Part shown: positions 24,577 to 33,105 of the stretch, piece after piece
How the letters are laid out: each line of letters opens with the position of its first letter
Numbering within the stretch: position 1 is the stretch's first letter
Assembly: GCA_036403155.1 (NCBI GenBank)
Contig: DASWRM010000070.1
Location: forward strand, 1 to 64,000
Source: Gaiellales bacterium
GTDB lineage: Bacteria; Actinomycetota; Thermoleophilia; Gaiellales; JAICJC01
DNA: 64,000 nucleotides
Direction: 5' to 3'
Notes under the pieces: generated by a model
Databases searched by the model: none
Seen by the model: the letters and a program-made list of their open reading frames with translations, nothing else
What the model was told of the DNA's origin: nothing
Made by a program: the position numbers and the translations under genes

Positions 24577-25575
24577 TCAGGAGTTGTTCAGGATGAACAG
24601 CACGAAGTAGCCGACCAGCAGGATCGCCCACCCGGCGAGCTGGACGAGGTCGAGCACACGCCGCCACGAGAACACGAGGCTCTCGCGGACGGTCGCGTCG
24701 ATCGCCGCCAGGCTCTCGAGCTTGCCGCTCACGCTGCGCCGCCAGTCGTCGAGGTAGAGGCGGTCGACGAGCAGCTGGTAGACCCGTGCCGAGTACCAGT
24801 TCCCGATGAAGAGCAGCGACTGGGCCGTCTTCTCGAATGCGAGCAGCAGCTCGAGCCGCTGCTCGACGACCGTGGCGATCGTCCGCTGGCGCCCCGGCCG
24901 CCACCTCGGGCGCGGGTCGTCGAGCTGGCGGCGCAGCTCCTCGAGGTTTCGCTCGATCGCCCGGTCGAGCATGCGGTAGCGGAGCAGCTGGTAGTTCCCG
25001 ATCTTGCACAGGTCGATGTCGTACTGGTGGCCGCCCGCCTCGGTGACGATCACGCCGCCGAGCCAGTCCACGACGGTCATGTCGGACGAGGACCAGCGGG
25101 CGCGCGAGCGCAGGATCTCCTCCACCTGGAGCGGATCGGGACGCTTGGGCAGCGAGCGCACCAGCCGGGCGAGCGGCACCGCATGTGTTTGGACGAACGC
25201 CTCCGGGTCGTCGCTCCCGTCGACGAGCACGAGCGAGTACCGGACCTCGAGGTCCCCGCTCTGCGCGCCCGCCTGGCGCACCAGCTCGTCACCGAGTGCC
25301 TCCTCGATCGCCTGCTTCCGCAGCGGCGCGTCCTCGGCCAGGGCGTCCGCCAGGCGGTACCGGCAATCCGCCACCCATACCCGCTCGTCCAGCACCTGAC
25401 AGCTCACGTCGGCCCGCACGCCGTTCGCGTCGACCGCGCGGCCGCCGGCCGACCGGAACTCGATGTCGACGGCGAAGAAGTCGGGTGCGTCGCGAGGCTC
25501 GGGGGCGGGCTCGAGCGCGCCGGGCGGGGCCGAGCCGGCGGGGAGCAGCAGCAGATGGCAGATGTCGAGATCCAC
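24577..25575 (-). CDS. Uncharacterised protein with C-terminal transmembrane anchor
   Basis: A 332-residue protein of no family I can name with confidence. The first 290 residues are soluble and mixed alpha/beta with many charged helices. The last about 25 residues are one strong hydrophobic segment (WAILLVGYFVLFILNNS). The C-terminal half, with RRQLDDPRP, LLFIGNWYSARVYQLLVDRL and repeated helical Leu/Arg stretches, has a layout slightly reminiscent of DUF155/RMD1 proteins, which also end in membrane segments; this is a weak impression only. GTG 25575 (VDLDICHLLLLPAG) is taken as the start because the longer frame runs into the aldose-epimerase gene. It is the gene after aldose epimerase, 20 nt away. 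Confidence 0.6.
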   Translation of the reverse strand: MDLDICHLLLLPAGSAPPGALEPAPEPRDAPDFFAVDIEFRSAGGRAVDANGVRADVSCQVLDERVWVADCRYRLADALAEDAPLRKQAIEEALGDELVRQAGAQSGDLEVRYSLVLVDGSDDPEAFVQTHAVPLARLVRSLPKRPDPLQVEEILRSRARWSSSDMTVVDWLGGVIVTEAGGHQYDIDLCKIGNYQLLRYRMLDRAIERNLEELRRQLDDPRPRWRPGRQRTIATVVEQRLELLLAFEKTAQSLLFIGNWYSARVYQLLVDRLYLDDWRRSVSGKLESLAAIDATVRESLVFSWRRVLDLVQLAGWAILLVGYFVLFILNNS

Positions 25576-25595
25576 GGCGCCTTGCGCCGCGGACG

Positions 25596-26537
25596 CTACT
25601 GCACCTCGATGGAGAACCGGGCGCGGTACTCCTCGCCGGGCTGGAGCACGGCAAGGCCCTCGCCGCTCGCGAGCGCGTTCGCCGGTGCGGTCATCGGCTC
25701 GAAGCACACGACGTCCGCCTCGGCAGGGGCGAACAGCTGGGTGAATGGGTACCCCTCGCCGAACGTCACCGTGATCCGGCGGTCGGCTCCCGCGAGGCTG
25801 AACACCGTCCCCTGGGCGACGTCCGCGTAGCCGTCGTCGAACGTCCGGCTCCCGAGCGGGCCGGAGGCGACCGGTTCGCGGATCCGCTGCCCGGTCGGGA
25901 TGCCCCGCTCGTCGAGCACGAGCCGCCGGTCGACCGGCGCCTCGATCTCCCAGCCCGGCCGCGGTGCTCCCGGGATCCGCAGGTACGGGTGGTATCCGAA
26001 CGCGACCGGGACGGGGACGTCAGCTGCGGCCGACAGCGTGGTGGTGATCTCGAGCCGCGATCCGGCGAGCCGCGCCTCGACCTCGACGCGGTGGGGGAAC
26101 GGGAAGATCCGTCCCAGCTCGGGGCTGCGGCCGCTGTCGAGGTGCGCGACCACCCTGGCGTCGTCTGCGGTTGCGCTGTGCGTCGTCACTTGGAAGGGGA
26201 GGTAGCGGGCGAGCGCGCCGTGGATCGGAAGCCCGTGCTCCTCGAGGTGGAGCACCGCCAGGTCGGGCGGGAAGCTGACATCCCTGCCGGCCGCCCGGTA
26301 CGAGGTGCCGTCGAGCCGGTTGGCCCAGGGAAAGAGCAGCGGGACGCCCATCGTCGACCCGCGCCGGGCGTAGGCCGCCAGACCGCTGCGCCGGCCCAGC
26401 AGCTCCTCACCGCGGTGGAGAAGGGTGCAGCAGACCATCCCCAGCTCGGGCACCAGCTCCGCTCGCGTCTCGCCTGCCGGCGCCACCAGGGCCCGGGCGG
26501 CGTAGCCGTCGCACATGGTAGTGGCCACGCTGTGCAT
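25596..26537 (-). CDS. Aldose 1-epimerase (galactose mutarotase-like)
   Basis: A 313-residue beta-sandwich enzyme that interconverts alpha and beta anomers of hexoses. The catalytic base and acid regions are visible: GLPIHGALA and FGYHPYLRIPG (His) and, near the C terminus, VVCFEPMTAPANAL (Glu). The overall length and the beta-rich content fit COG2017. The start may be ATG 26537 or ATG 26516 (MCDGYAARAL); no clear ribosome-binding site decides. It lies seven bases downstream of rsgA and 20 nt before the membrane-anchored unknown. Confidence 0.85.
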   Translation of the reverse strand: MHSVATTMCDGYAARALVAPAGETRAELVPELGMVCCTLLHRGEELLGRRSGLAAYARRGSTMGVPLLFPWANRLDGTSYRAAGRDVSFPPDLAVLHLEEHGLPIHGALARYLPFQVTTHSATADDARVVAHLDSGRSPELGRIFPFPHRVEVEARLAGSRLEITTTLSAAADVPVPVAFGYHPYLRIPGAPRPGWEIEAPVDRRLVLDERGIPTGQRIREPVASGPLGSRTFDDGYADVAQGTVFSLAGADRRITVTFGEGYPFTQLFAPAEADVVCFEPMTAPANALASGEGLAVLQPGEEYRARFSIEVQ

Positions 26538-26544
26538 CGCCGGG

Positions 26545-27642
26545 TCAGTCGCGGTCGGGCCGCCCCGCGTTGCGCATCGCCTTGCTCACCGAACGCCACC
26601 GCCGCCGCTCGTCAGCCCGCGCCCGCTTGTCCTGCTTCAGCTCCTGGAAGCGAAGCTCGCGGAGCAGCTTGGTGTAGCTCGCGAGCCGCTCTGCAGGCAG
26701 CGTCCCCGCCGTGATCGCCGCGGTGACGGCACAGCCGGGCTCCTCTTCGTGCCGGCAGTCGGTGAAGCGGCAGCTCGTCGCCAGCTCCTGCACGTCGGAG
26801 AAGGTCTGCTCGAGCCCGGCCCCGCCGTCGCCGTCCCAGAGCCCGACCGACCGCATGCCGGGCGTGTCGATCACGACCCCGCCCGCCGGGAGTGGGATCA
26901 GCTCGCGGTGCGTCGTGGTGTGGCGGCCGCGGCCGTCCTGCCGCACGTCCTGCGTGCGCAGCCGCTCCTCGCCGATCAGCTGGTTGATGAGCGTCGACTT
27001 CCCGGAGCCCGAGAGGCCGAGCAGCGCGACCGTGCGGTGGCCCTCGAGGTGTCCGCCGATGCGGTCGAGCCCCTCGCCGGTCGCGACGCTGACGGCCAGC
27101 ACTTCGACACCGAAGGCGACCGACTCCGCCTGCCGCACGGCGCCCTCGACATCGTCGCACAGGTCGGTCTTCGTCAGCACGATCACCGGGGTCGCGCCGC
27201 TCTGCCATCCCAGCGTCAGGTACCGCTCGAGGCGCCGCAGGCTGAAGCGCTGGTCGAGCGCGTTCACGAGGAACACGACGTCGACGTTGGCGGCGACCAC
27301 CTGCTCGAGCGTCTCCTCGCCTGCCGCCTGCCGTGTGAAGCTCGTTCGCCGCTCGAGCAGGGCTCGCACCGCGGCGTCGTCGCCGCCGGGTACGGCGGGT
27401 CGCACGGCCGCCCAGTCGCCCACCACGGGGGGCGCCACTCGGGGCGGCACCGCCGCCCGGTGGACGACGTCAGCGGCCAGCACGGTGCACACGCCGCGGT
27501 CGACGCGTGCCACGCGTCCCGGCACCGCTCCGCCGGTGTCCAGTGCGTCGAACTCCTGCTGTCGTCGGTCGTCCCAGCCCAGCCGGGGCAACCGCTCGCT
27601 CTCGGCCGTCCCGGCGGGCGGCCACGAGGGGAAGTCGGTCAC
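26545..27642 (-). CDS. rsgA: Ribosome small-subunit-dependent GTPase RsgA
   Basis: A 365-residue circularly permuted GTPase that matures the 30S subunit. The G motifs occur in permuted order: G4 TKTD (157-160), G1 GLSGSGKST (209-217), G3 DTPGM (259-263). An N-terminal OB-fold (about 38-100) and a C-terminal zinc knuckle with Cys291, Cys296, His298 and Cys304 complete the family layout. The GTG start at 27642 is preceded by GGAGA. A short 18-codon ORF with a strong Shine-Dalgarno lies 43 nt upstream and could be translated from the same mRNA. Aldose epimerase follows at once. Confidence 0.93.
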   Translation of the reverse strand: MTDFPSWPPAGTAESERLPRLGWDDRRQQEFDALDTGGAVPGRVARVDRGVCTVLAADVVHRAAVPPRVAPPVVGDWAAVRPAVPGGDDAAVRALLERRTSFTRQAAGEETLEQVVAANVDVVFLVNALDQRFSLRRLERYLTLGWQSGATPVIVLTKTDLCDDVEGAVRQAESVAFGVEVLAVSVATGEGLDRIGGHLEGHRTVALLGLSGSGKSTLINQLIGEERLRTQDVRQDGRGRHTTTHRELIPLPAGGVVIDTPGMRSVGLWDGDGGAGLEQTFSDVQELATSCRFTDCRHEEEPGCAVTAAITAGTLPAERLASYTKLLRELRFQELKQDKRARADERRRWRSVSKAMRNAGRPDRD

Positions 27643-27685
27643 GTCACTCTCCAGGTAGAAGATTCTCCCCCGGAGGCCGCGAGAC

Positions 27686-27742
27686 TCAGCGCTGCGGCCG
27701 GAGGGGGCATGCGCGATGGCTCTTCTGCGAGGTCACAACCAT
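27686..27742 (-). CDS. Candidate 18-residue leader peptide upstream of rsgA
   Basis: AAGGAGG precedes an ATG at 27742 by about 7 nt on the minus strand, the best Shine-Dalgarno in the neighbourhood. The frame encodes MVVTSQKSHRACPLRPQR and stops at 27686. The peptide is basic with one His and one Cys. It is too short for a normal protein, and its position 43 nt before the rsgA start fits an upstream leader ORF or a small regulatory peptide. No family is recognised. Confidence 0.45.
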   Translation of the reverse strand: MVVTSQKSHRACPLRPQR

Positions 27743-27955
27743 GGTCCCACCTCCTTGGCGGTTTCGCCGGTCTGCGTGCAGGGCAGCATAGCAACCGGGT
27801 GCGTCGAGCAGTTGGCGCGCACCCGGCACGGGGCAGCTACCCTGTGCCGGCTCCATAGCGGGTCGCCGGGGTCGGCGCACCCATCTAGCGCTCTCTGCAC
27901 CCGGAGGCATGCCTTCCGGTGAGCGCCGTCCTGTCCCCGAGTAGGAGGTCGAATC
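27743..27955. other. Intergenic region between leader ORF and Rpf-like gene
   Basis: These 213 bases hold no further gene. The minus-strand part must contain the promoter for the leader peptide and rsgA; a possible -10 TATGCT is seen near 27785 on that strand. The plus-strand part holds the leader hairpin and ribosome-binding site of the Rpf-like gene. No c-di-AMP (ydaO) riboswitch consensus, which precedes many actinobacterial rpf genes, could be found. Confidence 0.35.
27888..27926 (+). other. Leader hairpin before the Rpf-like gene
   Basis: GCGCTC (27888-27893) pairs with GAGCGC (27921-27926). The enclosed bases 27899-27920 form a near-perfect inner palindrome centred on GGCATGCC. The AGGAGG ribosome-binding site follows at 27943. 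The structure may stabilise or regulate the mRNA 5' end. Confidence 0.4.
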
Positions 27956-28510
27956 CTGCGGAAGGCACTGCTCATCGCCGTCGTCATGCTGGCGGCTACC
28001 ACCCATACGGCATTGGCTGACACGAGCACCACCGCCACGAGCACCGACGAGCAGCTGCTCGCGCACGCTCGTACCGTCCACCATCTCCACCACCTGATCC
28101 GCCACCGGCGCCACCGCGCGGTGCGCCTGGCCCGGAGCCTCGGCATCCGCTACCGCCCGCACCGGACCTACAGCACGGACGTCGACCACCTCCGCCACGT
28201 CGCGCACAAGCTGAGGAAGCGCAACCGTCACTACCGCGCGCTGCGCCGCCGGCTGTTCCCCAAGCTTCGCTGTATTCACCACTACGAAGGTGCCTGGAAT
28301 GCGTACAACGCCGCCGGCCCGTACTACGGCGGGTTCCAGATGGACCCGGCGTTCATGCAGCGCTGGGGGGCCGACAAGCTGCGGAAGTACGGCGGCGCCG
28401 ACGCGCGCTCGTGGTCCGCTCGCGACCAGATGGCGGTGGCAAGCCGCGCCGCGCGTCACATCGGCTTCGGGCCCTGGCCGCACACGGCCGCGATGTGCGG
28501 GCTGCTGTAG
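27956..28510 (+). CDS. Secreted Rpf/transglycosylase-like protein with probable CTG start
   Basis: A secreted protein of about 184 residues whose C-terminal 75 residues resemble the resuscitation-promoting-factor/transglycosylase-like fold: YEGAWNAYNAAGPYYGGFQMDP with an acidic residue before W, then WSARDQMAVASRAARHIGFGPWPH and a late Cys. Two Cys (in LRCIHHYEG and AAMCGLL) could form the Rpf disulfide. The middle is His/Arg-rich. An ATG lies at 27986, but AGGAGG (27943-27948) is 7 nt before an in-frame CTG at 27956. Starting there adds LRKALLIAVV and restores a full signal peptide ending ALA. It likely cleaves peptidoglycan. Confidence 0.7.
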   Translation: MRKALLIAVVMLAATTHTALADTSTTATSTDEQLLAHARTVHHLHHLIRHRRHRAVRLARSLGIRYRPHRTYSTDVDHLRHVAHKLRKRNRHYRALRRRLFPKLRCIHHYEGAWNAYNAAGPYYGGFQMDPAFMQRWGADKLRKYGGADARSWSARDQMAVASRAARHIGFGPWPHTAAMCGLL

Positions 28511-28538
28511 CGCCGAACCACGTATGCACAACGGGGCC

Positions 28539-28559
28539 TGAGCGCGCTCGCGCGGCTCA
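28539..28559 (+). terminator. Short hairpin after the Rpf-like gene
   Basis: TGAGC (28539-28543) pairs with GCTCA (28555-28559), and the GC-rich interior can extend the stem with a one-base bulge. It lies about 30 nt after the stop and before the GGDEF-EAL gene. Confidence 0.35.
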
Positions 28560-28591
28560 AGCAGGGCGGCCGCACCGCCGATGTCGGTACC

Positions 28592-31189
28592 GTGGCCTCT
28601 TCCGACCGACTCCGCGCGCTCGTGGACCTGTCGCGGACGCTTGCCTCCAGCTTCGACCTGGAGGAGGTGCTGCGGCGCTTCACAACGCATGCAACGGCCG
28701 TCACCGGCGCCGCGGCCACCTCCGTCTCACTCTGGGACCGCCAGCATGACGTCCTGCGGACGCTGACCGACTACCACAGCAACGTCACGCACGAGGTTGC
28801 CGACACGGACACGGAGTATCCGCTCGACGACTACCCACAGTCACGGCGGGTGATGGAGGACCGTATCGCGCTGGTGATCCGCACGGCCGACGCGAGCTGC
28901 GACCCCGCCGAGCGCGCGATCCTCGAACAGAACGGCTACGCCTCGATGCTGATGCTCCCGCTGCTCTCGCGTGGCGAGCCGATCGGGCTGATGGAGATCG
29001 CCGACGTGCGCGACCGCGCCTGGGACGAGGATCTCGAGTTCTACCGGGCACTCACCGACGTGCTCGCCGTCGCGGTGCACAACGCGGTGCTCCACGACGA
29101 GTTCCGCAAGGCCGAGTCGCAGTACCGGGCGCTGGTCGAGAACCTGCCCGCGATCACCTATGTGGACGAGGCCGGCACCGGAGATCCGATCTACGTCAGC
29201 CCGCAGATTCTCGATCTGATGGGCGTCCCCGCCGACGAGTGGCTCGACGGCTTCGACGGGTGGGAGCGCCGGATGCACCCTGACGACCGGCACACGATCG
29301 AGACGTACCGGCGCACGGTCCAGACGGGAGAGCCGTACAGCTCGCAGTACCGGATGCGCGGGCTGGACGGCCGCACGCGCTGGTTCCGCGACGACGCCGT
29401 CGCCGTGCGCGACGAGCACGGCGTTCCGCGGCTGATTCAGGGCGTGATCTTCGACGTCACCGAGCAGAAGACCGCCGAGAACGAGCTGCTTGCGTCCGAG
29501 GCGCGGTTCCGCGAGATGCTCGAGAACGTGCGGCTCGCCGCCGTCATCACCGATCCGCACGGGGCGATCGTCTTTTGCAACGACTACTTCGCCGAGCTCT
29601 CGGGATGGTGGACGGACGAGCTGATCGGCCGCGGGTGGATCGAGACGTTCACGACCGAGGAGGATCGCGACCTCGAGCTGCGCGCCTCAGAGACGGTGCA
29701 GCGCGGCGCCGTGATCTCGCACTACGAGAGCGCGATCCTCACGCGCACCGGCGAGCGGCGGTTGTTCTCGTGGAACAACACGCTGCTGCGCGATGCCGAC
29801 GGCAACGTGTTCGGGCAGGCCTCCCTGGGCGAGGACATCACAGACCGCCGGCGCGCGGAGCAGGAGCTGGAGCGGCTCGCGTACCACGATCCGCTCACGG
29901 GCCTGCCCAACAGGATCCTCTTCCAGGAGCACCTGGAGGTCGCCCTCGCCCGCGCGCAGCGCGGCGGGCGCGGCGTGGCGGTGCTGTACGTCGACCTGGA
30001 TGACTTCAAGCTCGTCAACGACAGCTTCGGGCACGGCGCCGGCGACCAGCTGCTCTGCGAGGTCGCAGCCCGGCTGACCGGCTCCACGCGGGCGACCGAC
30101 GTGGTCGCGCGTCAGGGCGGCGACGAGTTCCTGATCCTGATCGCCGATGTCGACACGACCGAGGAGGGGGAGGAGGTCGACGTCTCGGAGGTCGCCCGGA
30201 GGGTCGCCGACCAGGTGCGCGCCGCGCTCCAGGCGCCGGTGGTGCTCGCTGACACGGAGATCTACACCAGCGCCAGCCTCGGCATCAGCCTGTTTCCCGT
30301 CGATGCGCAGGACGCGGAGAGCCTGCTCAAGCACGCCGACATCGCCATGTACAAGGCGAAGGAGTCGGGCCGCGACGGCTACCAGCTGTTCTCGGCCACG
30401 GGGCACGACCCGCGCGCGCAGCTCTCCATGGCCGGCCGCCTGCGGCGTGCGGTCGAGCGCGAGCAGCTGATCCTGCACTACCAGCCGCTGGTCGCGCTCG
30501 ACACCGGCGAGATCGTCGGCGCCGAGGCCCTGCTGCGCTGGCAGGACGACGACCGCGGCCTGGTGATGCCCGGCGACTTCATCCCGCTGGCCGAGCGAAC
30601 CGGCCTGATCGGGCCGATCTCGGATTGGGTGATCGAGGAGGCCTGCCGCCAGAGCGCCGAGTGGCGGGCGCAGGGGCTCGACCTCTACGTCTCGGTGAAC
30701 CTGCCCGCGGTGTTCTGGCAGCCGACGGCGATGCGGCAGGTGCTCGCCACCATCGAGCGGTTCGGGCTCTCCGCCGACCGGATGATGGTCGAGATCACCG
30801 AATCGACCGTGATGGCGGACACGCTTCGGTCGGAGCCGATCATCGCCGAGCTCCACGAGCGCGGCCTGCGGCTGGCCATCGACGACTTCGGCACCGGCCA
30901 CTCGTCGCTCTCGCGACTGAACCAGATGCTGGTGACCACACTCAAGATCGATCGCTCGTTCATCGCCGACCTGCCGCACGACGCGAGCGCCGCGGTGCTC
31001 GTCTCGACGATCATCCAGCTTGCCCGCAACCTCGGCCTGCATCCGCTGGCCGAGGGCATCGAGACCGAGGAGCAACGCCGCTTCCTCGTCGAGCACGGCT
31101 GTCCGCTGGGCCAGGGATTCCTCTTCTCGCGCGCCGTGCCGGCGGCCGAGATCCACGCCCTCTACCGGGCGCGCCGCGAGGCCGCGTAG
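28592..31189 (+). CDS. GAF-PAS-PAS-GGDEF-EAL c-di-GMP turnover protein
   Basis: An 865-residue soluble sensor with both diguanylate cyclase and phosphodiesterase domains. A GAF domain (about 15-165) is followed by two PAS domains (about 172-295 and 300-420), GGDEF (about 425-600) and EAL (about 612-860). The active site RQGGDEF (509-513) is intact, and an RxxD inhibitory site (Arg500-Asp503) lies at the correct five-residue distance. The EAL motif GAEALLRW (645-647), DDFGTGHSS and PLAEGIET are complete, so both activities are possible. No membrane segment is present, so the signal is probably intracellular: redox, ligand or light. The GTG start is used. A PilZ protein lies at 55.3-56.1 kb. 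Confidence 0.92.
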   Translation: MASSDRLRALVDLSRTLASSFDLEEVLRRFTTHATAVTGAAATSVSLWDRQHDVLRTLTDYHSNVTHEVADTDTEYPLDDYPQSRRVMEDRIALVIRTADASCDPAERAILEQNGYASMLMLPLLSRGEPIGLMEIADVRDRAWDEDLEFYRALTDVLAVAVHNAVLHDEFRKAESQYRALVENLPAITYVDEAGTGDPIYVSPQILDLMGVPADEWLDGFDGWERRMHPDDRHTIETYRRTVQTGEPYSSQYRMRGLDGRTRWFRDDAVAVRDEHGVPRLIQGVIFDVTEQKTAENELLASEARFREMLENVRLAAVITDPHGAIVFCNDYFAELSGWWTDELIGRGWIETFTTEEDRDLELRASETVQRGAVISHYESAILTRTGERRLFSWNNTLLRDADGNVFGQASLGEDITDRRRAEQELERLAYHDPLTGLPNRILFQEHLEVALARAQRGGRGVAVLYVDLDDFKLVNDSFGHGAGDQLLCEVAARLTGSTRATDVVARQGGDEFLILIADVDTTEEGEEVDVSEVARRVADQVRAALQAPVVLADTEIYTSASLGISLFPVDAQDAESLLKHADIAMYKAKESGRDGYQLFSATGHDPRAQLSMAGRLRRAVEREQLILHYQPLVALDTGEIVGAEALLRWQDDDRGLVMPGDFIPLAERTGLIGPISDWVIEEACRQSAEWRAQGLDLYVSVNLPAVFWQPTAMRQVLATIERFGLSADRMMVEITESTVMADTLRSEPIIAELHERGLRLAIDDFGTGHSSLSRLNQMLVTTLKIDRSFIADLPHDASAAVLVSTIIQLARNLGLHPLAEGIETEEQRRFLVEHGCPLGQGFLFSRAVPAAEIHALYRARREAA

Positions 31190-31205
31190 CGCCTCGGCGA
31201 TCGCC

Positions 31206-31233
31206 CGGGTGGGCGGCGCGTGCCGCCCACCCG
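31206..31233. terminator. Bidirectional terminator hairpin
   Basis: CGGGTGGGCGGC (31206-31217) and GCCGCCCACCCG (31222-31233) form a perfect 12-bp stem with a GCGT loop. It lies between the convergent GGDEF-EAL and beta-helix genes and could stop both transcripts. Confidence 0.7.
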
Positions 31234-31249
31234 AGGTCTCGCGGTCAGC

Positions 31250-32314
31250 TCAGCTGCAGATCGAGCCGGGCTGCGATGTCGCGCAGGTGTTGCCGGTGAA
31301 CGTGTTGTTGAACCCGGAACCATCCCAGAAGATGTCGAACGCCTGGTTGCCGGTGATCACGTTGTGGCGGATGTGATCGTTGCGCACCGGGCTGCCGCCG
31401 AAGGGCTTGGCCGACACCAGCACCACGCCACCCGACACGATGCTGTCGCCGCTCGGGACGTTGTTCGTGATCGTGTTGTCGTGGAGGACGGTGTGGCGTG
31501 CACCGAACAGCAGGACGCCGATGCCCGAGAGCGGCGGTGCGCCCTCGTCATCAGCCGCGCACGCCTTGGTGTTCGCCGTGGCCGTGTTGTCCCACATGAT
31601 CATGTCGTGCAGGCCGCCGGTCTCGCCGTCGTCGAGCAGGAAGGCGCCGATGCAGTTGCCCCACATCGTGTTGTCATGCACCAGCCCATGGGCCGAGTGC
31701 CGGATGAAGATGCCGTACTGGTTGCCCGACGCGCTGTTGTGCGCGATGACGTAGTCGGCATCCGGCGAGTCGCCCAGGTAGAAGCCGGGCTCTCCGTTGT
31801 TCCGCGCGACGTTCCACAGGTACGCGCCGCCGTGCTGGATGAAGCCGGCGATCCCGTAGCCGGTGTTGCGCAGCGCCTTGACGTGCTCGATCCGGCTGTC
31901 CGCGACGTGGACCATGAACAGGCCGTCGCCGTGGAACCCGACGATGCGCAGGCCGCGGATCGTCGTCTCGCGCACGGGTGCGCCGATGGGCGCGCCGGTC
32001 TGGAAGTCCATGCCGCCGAGCACGCAGATGCCGTCGACCTCGGGGGCGGCCGCCTGCGCGCACAGGCCGCGCGGGTGCGCGGGCTGGCGGAGCGTTGCGT
32101 GCCGGCCGACGATGGTGAGCCGGCTCTTGCGGATGGTGAGGCTCTCGTGGTAAACGCCGCGGTGCACGACGATCGTGTCGCCCGGCGAAGCGTGGCGAAT
32201 CGCACGCTGGATCGACCCTCCCGGCCAGACATGCCACGTGGCCGCGAACGCGGACGTGGTGGAGACGAGCAACGCGGCCAGCGCGAGCAGGAGCGTCACA
32301 ACGAGTCGTTTCAC
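31250..32314 (-). CDS. Secreted right-handed parallel beta-helix protein
   Basis: A 354-residue exported protein. The signal peptide MKRLVVTLLLALAALLV ends at AFA. The rest is a run of irregular coils with Asn-rich turns (HNSASGNQYGIFI, VHDNTMWGNCIG, LHDNTITNNVPSG), the pattern of PbH1 repeats in pectin-lyase-like folds. Members bind or cleave polysaccharides, but many lack known activity; no catalytic set can be assigned here. A pair of Cys occurs near the C-terminal end (TGNTCATSQPGSICS). The GTG start at 32314 is preceded by GGGAGGGGG. Confidence 0.75.
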   Translation of the reverse strand: MKRLVVTLLLALAALLVSTTSAFAATWHVWPGGSIQRAIRHASPGDTIVVHRGVYHESLTIRKSRLTIVGRHATLRQPAHPRGLCAQAAAPEVDGICVLGGMDFQTGAPIGAPVRETTIRGLRIVGFHGDGLFMVHVADSRIEHVKALRNTGYGIAGFIQHGGAYLWNVARNNGEPGFYLGDSPDADYVIAHNSASGNQYGIFIRHSAHGLVHDNTMWGNCIGAFLLDDGETGGLHDMIMWDNTATANTKACAADDEGAPPLSGIGVLLFGARHTVLHDNTITNNVPSGDSIVSGGVVLVSAKPFGGSPVRNDHIRHNVITGNQAFDIFWDGSGFNNTFTGNTCATSQPGSICS

Positions 32315-32423
32315 AGGTCCCCCTCCCTGAATCGGTGTGTGCGCGAAGACCGTACCGGGTCACCCGCAACGTGTAAAGGCGGGGGGATGCGACCCCGCGT
32401 GCGCGCGCAACTATCCTTCAGAC

Positions 32424-33041
32424 ATGTCCATCTCCATCACGCCCGAGGCGATCGCGAAGGTGCTCGAAGTCCGCTCGCGGGAGCACGACCCGGACGACCT
32501 GGCGCTCTGGGTCGAGATCGTGGGGATCGCCGGCTCCGCCTACGAGTACGACATGGCGTTCCTCCGCAGGGACGAGATCGACGAGACGGATGTCGTCGTC
32601 GAGCACGACGGGCTCACGATCGTGGTGCCGCGGCTCGACGGCCCTGCCCTCGAGCAGGCGACGATCGCGCTGGACGGCCGGCTGGGAGGCGGTCTGGTCA
32701 TCGACAATCCGAAGGCGCCCGCGCCGACCAGCCCGGCGCTCGCGCTCCCGCCGCTGCCGCAGCTGGAAGGCAGCGTCTCGGAGCGCGTCGACCAGGTGCT
32801 GACCCTGCAGATCAACCCTGCCATCGCAACGCACGGCGGCAGCGCCGAGCTCGTGGCCGCCGAGGGTGACACGGCATACGTGCGGCTCGGCGGCGGATGC
32901 CAGGGCTGCGGGATGGCGGCGATGACGCTGAAGCGGGGCGTGGAGTCGGCGATCCGCGCGGCGGTGCCGGAGATCGAACGCGTGATCGACGTGACCGACC
33001 ACGCGGCCGGCGCGAGCCCGTACTACCAGCCGGCCTCGTAG
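32424..33041 (+). CDS. NfuA-like Fe-S cluster carrier (HesB-like + NifU C-terminal domain)
   Basis: A 205-residue iron-sulfur scaffold or carrier. The N-terminal part (about 1-95) has the HesB/IscA-type fold but no conserved Cys triad, as in the degenerate A-type domain of NfuA. The C-terminal NifU domain (about 118-195) carries the cluster ligands Cys159 and Cys162 in GGGCQGCGMA. NfuA-type proteins deliver 4Fe-4S clusters to target enzymes. ATG 32424 follows TATCCT by 6 nt. The gene ends just before the first of two large direct repeats and stands alone. Confidence 0.88.
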   Translation: MSISITPEAIAKVLEVRSREHDPDDLALWVEIVGIAGSAYEYDMAFLRRDEIDETDVVVEHDGLTIVVPRLDGPALEQATIALDGRLGGGLVIDNPKAPAPTSPALALPPLPQLEGSVSERVDQVLTLQINPAIATHGGSAELVAAEGDTAYVRLGGGCQGCGMAAMTLKRGVESAIRAAVPEIERVIDVTDHAAGASPYYQPAS

Positions 33042-33105
33042 CGAAAATCCCGCACGTTGCGGACTTGCGGGTTGCAGGCGCGGGCACGCATCGGTAGCTT
33101 TCCGT

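Noticed and set aside
27743-27955. c-di-AMP (ydaO) riboswitch before the Rpf-like gene
   Set aside because: The conserved GCGGGGGACCC-type core and the partner segments are absent; only a simple hairpin is visible.
27946-27960. tRNA-like T-loop (GGTCGAATCC)
   Set aside because: One T is missing from the consensus, and no acceptor, D or anticodon arms can be drawn around it; the segment is a ribosome-binding site.
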